64,000 nucleotides of DNA from assembly GCA_003116975.1 (NCBI GenBank), contig BGKB01000220.1:3337-67336 (forward strand), given 5' to 3'. A program made the translations under genes and the position numbers. Positions 10,160 to 21,379 of this stretch are shown in pieces (position 1 is the first letter of the stretch; each line of letters opens with the position of its first letter). The notes under the pieces were generated by a model. It was not told the origin of the DNA. It ran no database searches and was given only the letters and a program-made list of their open reading frames with translations. This stretch comes from Aurantiochytrium sp. KH105 (Eukaryota > Sar > Bigyra > Thraustochytrida > Thraustochytriidae).

Positions 10160-13100
10160 ATGCCGCGCAAGAAGTTTCACACGATGAACCCGCAGGCCGA
10201 CCTGCTGCGCGATACGGGCTTCGACGACCTGTACCAGAAGCTGCAGCAGCTCGACGAGGCCGCGCTCCTCGTGGAGGAGGGCAAGCTCAAGCGCGAGGTG
10301 TACCAGGCCCTCGTCGAGAACGTAAAGCGCAGCATCATGAAGCAGCAGACAAAGACCGCCAAGCGCGACCGCGGCATGTGGGACGGACTCCTGAGCGGCC
10401 TCCGCACCGATCGCGACGATGACCACGGGGCCGAATCCGCGCCCTCCGCGGCCGCAGCGGCCAAGGAAGCTGACTCGAAACCGATCATCGAGGGCCCCCT
10501 GATGAAGCGCAACGTGACCGACGCGCTCGCCTCGCGCAGGCAGTGGAAGCGCCGCTACTGCGTGCTCTACGAGCGCGCCCTCGTCGTCTACAGGCACAAG
10601 GGCGACGCCAAGCCATTGACAAGCATCATTCTGACGCCCGAATTCTTTGTCACACAAGTCCATGACGGCGCCGAGGAACACGATGACGAGGAACTGCGCA
10701 CCGGCGAAGACGGAGACGACGAGAGCTATGTGGACGAGAGCTCGCAGGGCACGCGGAAGCTGAAAAACGGCGACATGCCCTACGTGTTCATGCTCTCCGA
10801 TCTAAGCATGCGCTACATGTTCGCGTGCAACGACGCCGACGATCTCAAGTACTGGATTCACATCATGACCAGTGTGTTGCGCAAGATCATGGACGAGGAA
10901 GAGTATTTCGACACACCAAGGCTCATGGATGCCCCCGTGCGGGACCCCAAGCAGATTGCAGAGGACTTGGAGAAGCGCAAGGAGGCATACCAGCGGTCGC
11001 AGCGTCAGCTGACAATGGCGCGCACAAAGAGGCGCTCGTTCCTTGGCGGCCGAAAAGCCAAACCGCTGTCTCCCGAGGAGCTCGCCGAGGAAGAGGAACG
11101 CTGGGAGAGCGAGGGCACCGCCTTGGCCCGCGACGAGGTGACGGAAAAACTGCTCGCCGAGGAACGCGAGCGCGTGCGTAGACTGGAGGAGGACCAACGC
11201 AACCGCGAAGAGGAGCTCGAACGCGTACGCAAATTTGCCGAGCAGTGGAAGGCGCAGGCTGAGTCGGCGCAGGCCAAGATGGAAGAGGCCGAGAGCCGCG
11301 CCAACAAGGCTGAGGATGGCGAAAAGCGACTGCAGGAGCAGCTGGAGCTCATGGACCAGATGCGCGAAAAGAATATCGAGCGCGAGGATGCTCTTCGTGC
11401 GCAGCAGGAACACACACAGAACCAGCTCGAAGCGATGGAGTCACGAAAGCGCCAGAGCCAGCACCCCGCTGCCATGGAAGAATACGAGCGGCAAATCAAG
11501 GCCCTTGAGGCCAAGCTTGCCGCTCTGCAGAGCGCCCTGCAGGTCGACCTTGACGATCTCGACTGGGACGGAACCCTCGAAATGGCAGAGGAAAAGCTCA
11601 AAGAGTGCGTGCCGCACATGATGAGCGAAGACCCCAAAGAAGCCGCCGCCGCAGCGGAGGAGTTCGATCAGTGGGATAAAATTGTGCGCAACCACGCGGA
11701 CTACAAGAAGCGCGAGGAACAAAAATGGATTGATTGGGAGGCGAACGAGTCTGCCGCGAATGCTGCTGCGTACCGGACCATGACCCAGATTGTGCCCCCC
11801 GAGGTGGTGACGGGCTGTTCGGAGGCTTTTCTGGAATCGAGGGGCCTCCGGCCAGCGGTGGCCAAACGCGTCATGCAAACCAAGATCTTTCACTTTCTTT
11901 ACATGGACATTGAGGCCATTTCGAAATTGCACATTGCTGATCTCTCGTCACGGTACATCCCTCAAGGTCTCGACATTATCGAGCTTCGCGCTGTGTACAC
12001 GCGTTTGCCGCCGGATTTTCAGAACGATCGCGATGGTCGCAAGAAGCTCTGGCTCGAACAGTATCGCCAGAAATTGTTTTCCCTTACAGAAAAGGAAAAG
12101 GCCCATACATTGACACGGCCCGAGGAACGTCACCCTGTGTATCGGGACAGTGCGCCGGCGGTGGGCGGAGGTGCCTCGGGTAATAAAGTCAAGAAGAAGA
12201 AGAAGGGTAAGAAGCCTAATGTCGCCAAAAAGGTTGACACCAAGGCGCTTGAGGCACTCTTTGGTGGCGGCGGTCCTCCTGGTCCTCCCCGTGGCCTTGG
12301 TGGCGGCGGCGATGATGATGGTGCCCCGGCTCGACCCGCTGGTTTTCCTTTTGGAAACGGACCACCCGCCCGCGTTTTGGAGATGCGCAGGCGAGGCGAG
12401 GAACAGGCTGCAGAGAATGGAGCTGGTGATGGTGCGGACGATGACGCATCTCCAGTAGCGTCTTCGGGAGGCCTGAGTAGACTTGTGCCCTCTCGCAGGC
12501 GCAAGAGCAGCTCGACTACCCCCGCGCCAGCGCCCCTTGGCAGATCGGGCAGCCTGTTTACCAGCGTCAAGAGCATCATTTTTGGTGGGGACAAGTCTAA
12601 TGGCGACGCGACTACTGCTGTTGATAATGATCATGATGAGGAGGAGCACGAAGAAGACGCATTCGACGAGCAGGATGCCGAAGAGGACGTAGAGGATGAC
12701 ATCGTCCCGGAAGAACTCTCGCATGCCCAACCGGTGGCCCCGCCGCCCACCAAGAAGCCCTCTAAGCGGCAATCAATGACCGAGAAGCAGCGTCTTTTGG
12801 CTGCGAGCGTGCGCGGCATGATGGACGAGCACAAGGCGAAGTCATCGTACTCTTCGGACGATTTCGATGAGAGCACCGCGCCGGCCTTTGACTTTGGCGT
12901 CAATTATGGCAACAAACGCGCCGCGGCGCGCTCCACTCTGTCCAAGCAGCGCGCCGGTGAATTCTCCAAGGGCGTGGAGCGTGGCATTGACAAGCTCTGC
13001 GCTTTCATCAAGGAAGAGGGCGCATATGACCCCGCTGAAGGCGGTCTCGCCACCATCACCTTTGGTGATCTCTTTGAAAAGTATGAACTTTCCGACATGC

Positions 13101-13210
13101 TTGTCGGCCTTTTGATGCGCGGAAAAAAGCACAAGCGTCTCAAGTACCACGGCGACATGCTCTTTCAAGGTATCCATGACCAAGTCAAGATTACGCTTCT
13201 TGTTGAGTGA
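10160..13210 (+). CDS. PH domain, coiled coil and C-terminal Costars domain protein
   Basis: A 1016-residue protein starting MPRKKF. A split PH domain lies at about 110-243 ('EGPLMKRN...WKRRYCVLYE' to 'DDLKYWIHIM') with a strongly acidic loop insert at about 168-200. A Glu/Arg-rich coiled coil follows at about 290-470. A conserved-looking globular stretch (about 540-680) has no family I recognise. Then come a Lys-rich, Gly/Pro-rich and acidic disordered region and, at 933-1016, a Costars domain (motifs ITFGDLFEKY, VGLL, 'YHGDMLFQGIHD', ending VKITLLVE). Costars domains occur in STARS/ABRA and small costars proteins that act on actin and Rho/SRF signalling, so this is probably a membrane-lipid to actin adaptor. 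The open frame continues 126 codons upstream without an ATG and with low-complexity content, hence this start. Confidence 0.88.
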   Translation: MPRKKFHTMNPQADLLRDTGFDDLYQKLQQLDEAALLVEEGKLKREVYQALVENVKRSIMKQQTKTAKRDRGMWDGLLSGLRTDRDDDHGAESAPSAAAAAKEADSKPIIEGPLMKRNVTDALASRRQWKRRYCVLYERALVVYRHKGDAKPLTSIILTPEFFVTQVHDGAEEHDDEELRTGEDGDDESYVDESSQGTRKLKNGDMPYVFMLSDLSMRYMFACNDADDLKYWIHIMTSVLRKIMDEEEYFDTPRLMDAPVRDPKQIAEDLEKRKEAYQRSQRQLTMARTKRRSFLGGRKAKPLSPEELAEEEERWESEGTALARDEVTEKLLAEERERVRRLEEDQRNREEELERVRKFAEQWKAQAESAQAKMEEAESRANKAEDGEKRLQEQLELMDQMREKNIEREDALRAQQEHTQNQLEAMESRKRQSQHPAAMEEYERQIKALEAKLAALQSALQVDLDDLDWDGTLEMAEEKLKECVPHMMSEDPKEAAAAAEEFDQWDKIVRNHADYKKREEQKWIDWEANESAANAAAYRTMTQIVPPEVVTGCSEAFLESRGLRPAVAKRVMQTKIFHFLYMDIEAISKLHIADLSSRYIPQGLDIIELRAVYTRLPPDFQNDRDGRKKLWLEQYRQKLFSLTEKEKAHTLTRPEERHPVYRDSAPAVGGGASGNKVKKKKKGKKPNVAKKVDTKALEALFGGGGPPGPPRGLGGGGDDDGAPARPAGFPFGNGPPARVLEMRRRGEEQAAENGAGDGADDDASPVASSGGLSRLVPSRRRKSSSTTPAPAPLGRSGSLFTSVKSIIFGGDKSNGDATTAVDNDHDEEEHEEDAFDEQDAEEDVEDDIVPEELSHAQPVAPPPTKKPSKRQSMTEKQRLLAASVRGMMDEHKAKSSYSSDDFDESTAPAFDFGVNYGNKRAAARSTLSKQRAGEFSKGVERGIDKLCAFIKEEGAYDPAEGGLATITFGDLFEKYELSDMLVGLLMRGKKHKRLKYHGDMLFQGIHDQVKITLLVE

Positions 13211-14363
13211 GCGCGCGCGCTTTGAAAATAGCCTCCCTCATTTTTTTTTTCCTGGGACGGGCCTCTTCTCTAACCTCTTCTTTCCCTCACCCCTTATTTT
13301 TCTTTGAAAACCTTTATAAATGTTGTTCGTTTTTATAAACCTATTCCATCACATGCAGCAACGTCAAGTCATGAAGAGAAAACGAGTCAGGTAGTGAATC
13401 TCGTCAACAAGGCCTTGCACGCTCGGGCCAAGCAGCTCACCTCTGCTATTAGGGAAGCTTGCTCGTATTATGCATCTTTTCGGTGTTCAAGACCATTTGA
13501 GACAAGTCAAGGCTGAGTACCGAGGACCAATAATGCCTCGATCACGGGTGGACGTCATGCACAAGACGACGTCAACCTCGTTCGCCCTTGGTCATCCTTT
13601 TCTAATTCTGTACCAGGAGAGCACAGCAACGGCAGTAGATACTCTCCTAGCCGGCAAGTGCCACAAAGTTCTGTGCCCCTCTCTAGCTTCTCTGCACAGA
13701 AAATAACCGAGGACTCGGTTCCGACGTCGCCGGGGCAAAGGCAATTCCACCTTCATTTGACCCGAAACTTTTGCAGCTGATCAAGGATAACTCAAAATCA
13801 ATTTTACAGTCCCATACTCAAAGACTGAAAAAAAAAGCTTTCCTCCATCTCCCAGAACAGACCTCGTCTTCCTTGGATAAACATTCACAAACATTGTTCA
13901 TTTTGAGTACTTTACAACATCACTGGCAGCAACTGTGAAGTCGAATGTCAAGTAACGAAGAGAAAAGAGAAGTGTAATGCTTCTCGTCAACACGGCCTTG
14001 CACGCGCGAGAGGCAAGCAACTCGCCCTTCAAGTTTGCCGTCAAGAAAATGAGCGAGCATCTCTACAGTCATTTAAAAATGACTGCAGAGACAAATTAGA
14101 ATTGTAACTGCTGCTAATGAAAAGTGTATCAAGCAATGATTGCTTCGTCCGAAATCGCAAAGTATACCATGCACTGTATCATAAACACACACAATTTCAG
14201 AATGAAGTTGCTGTGCTGCATTGCACTTCCTCAGCTCTGCCAGTTTTTTTTTAATAATATCGAAGCTCGTTTTCGAGTTTTGCGTGTGTTACATCTCAGA
14301 TGTAAACCCAAATGAAAATGCGCACAAGACAGACAACAAAGGTCAGATCTAAATTTCCAAGTG
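13211..14363. other. Intergenic region with a diverged direct duplication
   Basis: No gene seen. A block at about 13360-13445 (core AAGTCATGAAGAGAAAA, then CTCGTCAACA and GGCCTTGCACGC) recurs imperfectly at about 13946-14033, roughly 585 bp apart. The region is AT-richer than its flanks and includes the 3' ends of the genes on either side. Confidence 0.5.
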
Positions 14364-15211
14364 TCAAGTGATGTCAATGCGATTAATGGATTCGTTGTAA
14401 AAGCTCTCGGCAAGAAACAGCTGACGCTGAAATGGAATGGACTCCCTGTAAACATCGAAAATATGTTTGGCCGTCTCTAGGACCGTGTCAATGGACTTTT
14501 TGAACACGGCAAATCCCACGCGATTGGGGTCGCTCTCGTGCACAAGCAAAATGGGCTTCTCGGCGCGCAGGGCCGTGTCGAGCTCCATGCAAACCGCCTT
14601 GAAGATGGAGACAGTCTGTGCGAGGAAGAACTGAAGACAGTCTGTGTGAAAAAGGACAAGTAGCACTTGAACGCGAGGATGCCTGCTCGCATCTCATTCG
14701 TCGAGAGATTGCCATCTGCTTGCTGGTCGACCCAAACTTTGAGTCCTCGTCCTGTGAGCTTTTCAGCGATGAGACTGCATGCGTCGCCGGCTTCATCCTG
14801 CTTGTGGCTCGAGAAAGCGTGATACAGCAGATCGGAGGGCAAATCCGCGTCCAATGCTTCCACGACTGTCCCGGTATCCTGTTTGTCTTCCGTAAGGGCG
14901 CCGTCTTGCAGGAAGTGTACAAAGTCCAATCCCCCTAACGATCTTGGTGCCAATCGAGACAACAGAACTCTCCACGCGCGCATCACACTGTCGAACGTGA
15001 CGAGGACGGATGCGTTTTGAGGCGACACAAGAAGAAGTTCCCAGGGCAAGTCTCGAAAGACCGCGTCACGTGCGCGTCGAAACATGGTCACCAGCATTTT
15101 GATGATGCTGACGGTTTTTTCAGGGTCTCCTGTCTGAAGAACCTGAGCTGAGTTGGCGCACGCCGCAAATTGTAAACAACAACAAACATAATTTTGGAAT
15201 ACGACTTGCAA
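14364..15211 (-). pseudogene. Decayed duplicate of the ROCO-TIR gene's 3' end
   Basis: Immediately downstream of the ROCO-TIR gene, the same strand carries a second copy of the COR-end/TIR region: RARDAVFRDLPWELLL, then GDACSLIAEKLTGRGLKVW, then EKPILLVHESDPNRVGF, each nearly identical to the intact gene. The reading frame changes inside the TIR part, where a stretch of about 26 bp around ACAGACTGTC is duplicated in tandem (about 14612-14655). No ROC domain or start is present. It is a host-gene tandem duplicate reduced to a relic; an alternative 3' exon of the neighbour is possible but less likely because the frame is broken. Confidence 0.75.
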
Positions 15212-15219
15212 GTCAATGA

Positions 15220-18200
15220 TCAGATGGCGTCAATCCGTGCAATGAGCTCCCCGTAAAAGGCTTCGGCCAAGTATAAGCGACGTTGAAATGGCATGGACTC
15301 CGACTCGCGGAAGAGGTGCTTGGCAGCATCCGGTGCCGTCTCAATGTATTTGGAAAAGGTGTCAAAGCCGACTCGATTCGGGTCGCTCTCGTGGACAAGC
15401 AAGATAGGCTTCTCCTCCTGAAGTGCCGTCTCGAGCTCCATGCGCACCGCGCCCTCGAACACTGTCTTGGAGAGAAAAAGAAGGTAGCACTTTGACGCGC
15501 GAATCCCACGACGCATGGCGTCTTCTGCCTGGTTGCCCTGACTCTCCTGATCGAACCAGACCTTAAGACCTCGATTTTTAAGTTTCTCAGCCATGAGATT
15601 GCATGCGTCGCCGGCGTCCACTTGTCGGTGGCTCAAAAAGACGTGGTACTCGAGTCCAGCACCCGGCTGTCGAACTGGCGCCCGCTCCACATGGCCCGTA
15701 TCGTGCTCGTCCTCCTTGAGCGAACCGTCTTGGAAGAAGGGCTCGAAGTCCCCTACGTTTACGACTTTGGTGCTTACAGATAAAACAGAATCTACGCCGG
15801 ATGTACGCGCCCGAACCACATCGTCGTAGGAGACCAAGATAAACGCATTTCTCGGCAACTGAAGAAGAAGCTCCCAAGGTAGATCCCGAAATACCGCGTC
15901 GCGTGCGCCTCGGAACATGCTCACCAGCGTCTTAAGCGTACTCGCGGGCTTTTTGGAGTCACGCTCGACACGGATCCAGATCTTGTCCTGGGTCTGCTCA
16001 AGCGCGAACACGGAGAGACCGAAATAGATGATGGCCTTGTTACCCGCAAAGCGAGGCGCACGCGCTAGAGCTCCATGTTCTCCGCTATGCTGAGCGCAAA
16101 GCGAGAGCAGACGTGCAAAGACAACATCCGGAAGGAAAAACTCGGAAAAGTCCAGAACGCATGTCAGACCGGGATCCATATTCCCGATTTCTACGTCAAG
16201 ACGAGTGTCTATCGAGTTCTTGAGCAGACTGCTCACCAAGTAAAGCGGCTCGTTTTGACGGTTTCTCGGCAGCGACTTTTCGGAAAAGTTCCAGTCTGAC
16301 ATCAGCATCGTCTCGTGCATGAACGCCCGCAGATAGTCGACTTCTTCGTCATTCCACAGAAATCTCAGCAGACTGAGCGTGGCAATACCGCGCTTGCGCA
16401 TCACTGCAAAGTCTACTTTGAGACCAGCGTTTTGAAGCTCGCGATTGTATCGCATCTGCTTGACATGGATCTTGTCCGCAATCACGCGCGAAAGCTTGTC
16501 CAGAAGCCATTGCGGATTCAGGATGACCTTGTCATGCAAGGTGTCTGTTGCGCGGAGATGGACGAGCATGCCGAGCTCGTGGAAAAAGCTCAAGAGCTCA
16601 TCGGTCTGATCACCGGCGTGGTACTTGGTCGCGAGTTCTTGCGCCGTATCAAAAGGCACATAATCGCAGTCAAGCTTTAGCAGGTCGTCCAGCACCTTGA
16701 GCCAGCGCAGTGAAATCTTTCGCGAGACGGTCTCGAGCGACGACGCGCTTGCTTCGACAGCAGCTCTCAGCTCTGACGCATGGCCTGGCTTGCGGCTCAT
16801 GTTGTCGATGGGGAAGAAGCTCAGGTTCTCCTCAGAGTTCGTGACAATGTTGACATTCTCATCAACATACAGATGTCCGACGAGGATCTCCTCCACCTCG
16901 TTGACGTCAACTGACGCCTGGTCATAGTGCGTGCCCACGAGAATGATATGTCCAGTTGGTGCATGCAGCTTGACCGAGTTGAGCCAAAAGGAAAGGTACG
17001 CCACGGCTTGGTCTTGCTTGATGAGGAGTTCCTGCATGTCGAAGACGACCATGAAGACGCCGCCCTCGCGCGTGAGGAAAATGTGGTGCAGCGCGTAAAA
17101 GACCTCCTGACCCGCATAGTCCCAGATCGTAAAGAAGATCTTCTCGCCCGACTGCGTCGTGCCGGCCATTTCCTCGATCTCCGCGAATTCGAACCGCTGC
17201 GCCATCTCGGCCTCGGGCACAAGCTCCACTTGCTCCTCTGCGACGAAGGTCTGTGCCGCAGAAGAACGCCGGCGTCCAAAGACGACATTTGAAATGCCTT
17301 GGGAGACGCGCCTGGGCAGCGATTGCCTCTTCTGGCTTCTGGGTTGCTTCGCTTGCGCGGCCATGCGCAGCGCCGCCACGCGATACGCCTGGCGTTCAAA
17401 CCCGCTGTCGAGGTCCTTGATCTCCTCCCAGGACTCTGCATCGGTGCGCTTGAGCTCGACGCCCACCGTCGAGAGGTGCTCCGCCACGGGCGGTATGCCC
17501 AGCAGCGAGCGCACCACGAACGTCTTGCCGGCGGCGCCCTGGCCGACGACCATGAGCTTGCAGCGGCCCAGCTCCGCGGGGTCCCCGTTCGCCAGCGCCG
17601 CCTGGAGCGCCTCCTTCGACGTGCAGCGCGTCTCCGCTGCGCGCGTCCCAGACTCTGACCGTCTTGTCGGCGGACCCGCTCACGATGCGGTCTCCCTCGA
17701 GCGCGACAGAGGACACCCAGTTGATGTGTCCTTCGAGGACGCGGACGAGCTGGAAGGAAGGCACGGCGTAGACCCTCACCTTCTTGTCGCCGGACCCGCT
17801 CACCATGCGCTGCGCGTCGATCGCGACCGCGTTGACATCGCCTGTCGCCTCCGTGAGGACGTGGCGTGGGCCGCTGCTGGCCCGGTCGAAGACGCGCACG
17901 GTGTTGTCTTTCAACCCGGCCACGAGCAGGTTCTCGTGGGCGGCAACGCCGAAGACCGTCGCCCCCGCCTCGATCCTCAAGGTCTCTCGGCCGCTCATCT
18001 TGTCCCAGACACGGACGGTCTGGTCGTTGCTCCCGCCGCTGAGATGATCTCGTCGCCGTCGAAGATGGCGCTCGAGACATAGTCGGTGTGGCCCTGGAGG
18101 GCGTGCAGGACGGAGGCGGTGGCCAGGTCGATCAGGAAGAGGCCGCCTGCGTCAGTTCCCACGGCGGCGAGGTTGCCCTGCATGGCCACTCTGCTGGCCG

Positions 18201-18345
18201 GCTTGTTGTTGGGCGTCTTCATCTCGAAGACGAGGGCGCCGTCCTTCTTGCTCCATGCTCGCAAGGCGCAGTCGTGGTAGCTGGCGGCCAGCACGAGGTC
18301 GGCGGACTGCGCGACGCCGTTCACCCAGCCTTGGATGCGGCCCAT
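15220..18345 (-). CDS. ROCO-family protein: WD40 repeats, ROC GTPase, COR, C-terminal TIR
   Basis: Starts MGRIQGWV at 18345 with several WD40 repeats (…TVRVWD, TVRVFD, VRVYAV), about 230 residues. The ROC GTPase follows: P-loop GQGAAGKT (from 17544), switch DYAGQE, G4 THYD. A COR-type region comes next, and the last 145 residues are a TIR domain (YHVFLSHRQVDAGDACNLM, WFDQES, MELETAL, PILLVHESDPNR). The Glu in MELETAL sits where NAD-cleaving TIRs keep their catalytic Glu. The WD40 part lies in two frames different from the ROC-COR-TIR frame, with switches near 18040 and 17640 in GC-rich sequence lacking introns. These are either assembly indels or real damage. The ROC-COR-TIR frame alone is open from 17553 to the stop at 15220 (777 residues). 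Domain calls are firm; the full-length model depends on those two spots. Confidence 0.85.
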
Positions 18346-19278
18346 GGCGGCAATGGCGGCGAGGGGATCGAGGGCGTGCGTGCGGGCGGGCAAGCGGCGC
18401 GAAGAAGCGGCGCGAGCGAGCGAGCGGGTGCGGCGGAGAGGGGGCGAGAAAGCAGAGAGAGAGAGAGAGAGAGACTCGGGGCGAGGGTAAGGAAGGAAGG
18501 GCGCGAGGGGAGAGGCTGGCTGGGCTGGCTGCTGATGCGATGCGGCCTTGGCGCGTTCTCCGCGGGGGCGCGCGCGAACGGAGCGTGTCGCGGCGGCGCC
18601 CGCGCGGAGAGGGGAAGGGGGGGGGGAGGGTGGGGGTGGCTGGCTTGCTAGCTTGCGCGCCTGCCGCGCCTGCTTGCCGCGCGCGCGAGGGCGAGAGCGA
18701 AGGGGAGAGGTGTTAGGTATTTGGGCGAAGAAGACCAGCGTGTGCACACGCTGGCACGCGCGGACGGTGCACACGCGCTGTGCTGGCTCAGGCTGGCCTT
18801 CAAAAAGTCGGCTTTCAAGTTGGTTGGCAAGCAGCAGCAGTCCACCAGCGCACAGGTTCACGACTGGAAAAAGAGGGGAAAGAGATGTTAAGTCTTTTGC
18901 TCTCACAGTACGTTCTGCCTGCTGCTGCTGTCTGCCAGGCTGCTGCGTGGCAGGAATGGTACATCTTACTCGCCCAGATTGCGAGATGGTTGCGGGATGC
19001 TTTCATAAATTGATCAACTTCGACATCGAACGGTGGGCACGACTTCTCCGGTGTGTCTGTAGCGGAAACGAAGCGAGTTCGAAAGGGGCTACATTTACCG
19101 AGCTCAATACATCGTCATTCTTTTCGTCTTCGAGGTCGGGGTCTCTCCTCATTTTTGCTTTTTCCTTCCTTTTCCCATCGAAGTAAGAACAACCAGCAAA
19201 TGTGCGTTGATTCGACAATGCAAGATCATAGTCCTTTATCATTGTTTTTGGTCATTGCATGGCCAGCCTTCAAGCAGT
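18346..19278. other. Upstream region of the ROCO-TIR gene, no gene
   Basis: GC-rich leader with a (GA)n run at 18454-18474 and a G-run near 18618-18629, then less biased sequence up to the tRNA. No coding signal I would support. Confidence 0.5.
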
Positions 19279-19350
19279 GCTTTTGTAGCACAGTGGCAGT
19301 GCATTTGATTCGTAATCAAAAGGTCCCGGGTTCGATTCCCGGCGAAAGCT
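19279..19350 (+). tRNA. tRNA-Thr (anticodon CGU)
   Basis: A full 72-nt cloverleaf. The acceptor GCTTTTG pairs with CGAAAGC (one G-U), the D arm is GCAC/GTGC, and the anticodon stem TTTGA/TCAAA encloses loop TTCGTAA with anticodon CGT. The T arm is CCGGG-TTCGATT-CCCGG. No intron. The anticodon reads ACG (Thr). A run of 14 T follows directly, as expected for RNA polymerase III termination. Confidence 0.95.
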
Positions 19351-19351
19351 G

Positions 19352-19365
19352 TTTTTTTTTTTTTT
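19352..19365 (+). terminator. Pol III oligo-T terminator of tRNA-Thr
   Basis: Fourteen consecutive T starting two bases after the tRNA 3' end. Confidence 0.9.
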
Positions 19366-20797
19366 AAGTTTTGTTCATAACTGATTAGCCCACGTATTCT
19401 TTTGGAGAAAGTAACGCTGTGGGAATTCCCGATCGCGAACGTAGGATTGACAGTGGCCAAGCAGCCACGCTGAATGTGAATAACCAAACAAGCAATCACA
19501 CAAGCAATGCTAAGCTGACCTACACCCGCCCATCGCTGCCCACCTTCCTTGCACCTGGCCGACCGACCAGCGCCACCAACGGACCTGCGCATCACGCACG
19601 ATCGACCATCTTCCTTTTTACACTGCAAGGCACGAGGCGACGGAGAGCATTTCGCCGCAGATGCCGCGCAGCCGAGAAACTTTGCTCCTCTCCCGTTGCG
19701 CGAGGTGCAAGAATTTTTTCGGAGCTTCGCAGTTGGGCGCGAAAGAGGAGAAGGGGCACGTTGCAGTTAGCTACAGCAAGCAACTGCAAGCAGCAAGTAA
19801 TTACGAGCAGCTGCAGCAGCAGCAGCAGCCAGCCAGCCAGGCGACAACGAGCTGCTGCTTCGAAAAATGATGGCGACTGTCCAAGATTCCGGACCCCATT
19901 AATCCGTATGTAGCCGCCAGCCTCACTCGTGTTTCTGAGCGGCGTTGAAAAACCCAAGCGAGCTCAGGGGCTCCTGGCAAGCAGCAGCCATGGCAAGCAG
20001 CAAAAGTAGCAAGCAGGGCGCGTGATTATAAGTTCTGATCACAGCAAAAGCATCCTGACAGTAAAAACAGCCACGACGGCCACTAGCGGCAACGGCGTAG
20101 AGACCCTTCACGTTTGTTGCGGTTGCACTTGCTCTTATTAGTGATTGATTCTGCTCGAAAGCTGGACCGGCAGCGGCAGGGGCCACCGTAAACGGTTTTT
20201 GCGCCTCCCCCGTCCGTTCGTCCGTCCGTCCGTCCGCAGCCGTCCGCGCATCGAAGCTTCTTTCGCGTACGCATTAGCCAGATGCAGCGGCGCTCGCCTC
20301 TTTCACAGGCGGGGCGTCCTCTTTCCCCTGTTCTTGCTCTTGCTCCTGCTCTTGCTCTTGCTCCTTCGCCGTCGCCGTTGCCCCTGCCTCGTTCGGTCCT
20401 GTGCGGGGCGACCGGGAAGCCGTAGCTGTGGCCCTTTCCCCCCCACCGCGCTGGACGGCAGTTCTTCTGCCCCTTTCATCCCGCAGTTGCGGGGGTTGGG
20501 GATGCGGGGTGCGGGCTGGCTCGCAGCCTAAAGGCAGACGCGTCCGGCGCCACGGCTTGAGCTGCCACTGGCGGTCGTGCTCTGCCGCGTCCCACCTGGC
20601 CGCTGGCTGCCAGCCAGGTGGCGCCGAAGGCGCGTCGCGAGGCGGCAAAGGCCAGTGGAAGCTGCGGCCAGTTCGGGGGAGGAGGCTCGTGCGGACGCGA
20701 TCGAGAGGAGAGTAAGGGGGAGCCAGGAAAGAGGGGGGTGCGCGCTCCTTTGCTACCCACAGTGTGGTCAGCTCACGCCGCTATGCAACGAGAAGGG

Positions 20798-20822
20798 NNN
20801 NNNNNNNNNNNNNNNNNNNNNN
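20798..20822. other. Assembly gap (25 N)
   Basis: Twenty-five unresolved bases inside a GC-rich stretch. True gap length is unknown, and any frame crossing it is meaningless. Confidence 1.
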
Positions 20823-20925
20823 AAGAAGCACCGTGCTTCCCCTGGGTATGTCTGCCTCCGTTCGCGCGGCAGCGGTGGCGGCAGGCAGCCACCGATGGCC
20901 GGCGGTGGGGCTGGCGCAACCGCTT

Positions 20926-21018
20926 CGATCGATCAAGTCGCAGCCGATCGATCGATCGACCGATCGATCGTCGATGGCTTGAAGCTTTTGATCAATTGAT
21001 CACGGTCGATCGAGCCTT
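20926..21018. repeat. Palindromic (ATCG)n cluster
   Basis: Several runs of GATCGATC, then TTGATCAATTGATCA, all self-complementary. Similar clusters are at 21902-21942, 24255-24275 and 39595-39652. Confidence 0.8.
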
Positions 21019-21322
21019 GACAGCAGCCGACTCGAGCGGCCACGGATGGGCATTTCACGCGCGAGTGCCAGCCAGTCGCGGCGTGAAGGCCTCGTTCCGC
21101 GTTGCTTGCTTGTCTACGCACCGCAGCAGCGTAGGAGCCCACGAGGCTTCTGCGCCCCTGTCACGCTCATTCTACATTCCAATCAACGCCTCAGAATCGT
21201 GCAGTACTGTCTATCCACACCCTTGACCAGCGTTGCGACGACCTGGCAGCAGCCTTCCCTCCAGTCAAGCGCAGAAAGCTGCAGGCAGGCTCGCAGAACC
21301 AGGGCTTCTCTCCCTCCGCCAC

Positions 21323-21354
<32 letters not shown>

Positions 21355-21379
21355 CACACGCACGCACACACGCACACGC
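21323..21379. repeat. (CGCA)n/(CACA) microsatellite
   Basis: About 14 tetranucleotide units of CGCA with CACA interruptions at the right end. Confidence 0.9.

Noticed and set aside
15283-18082. Plus-strand frames antisense to the ROCO-TIR gene
   Set aside because: Shadow frames of a strongly coding minus strand.
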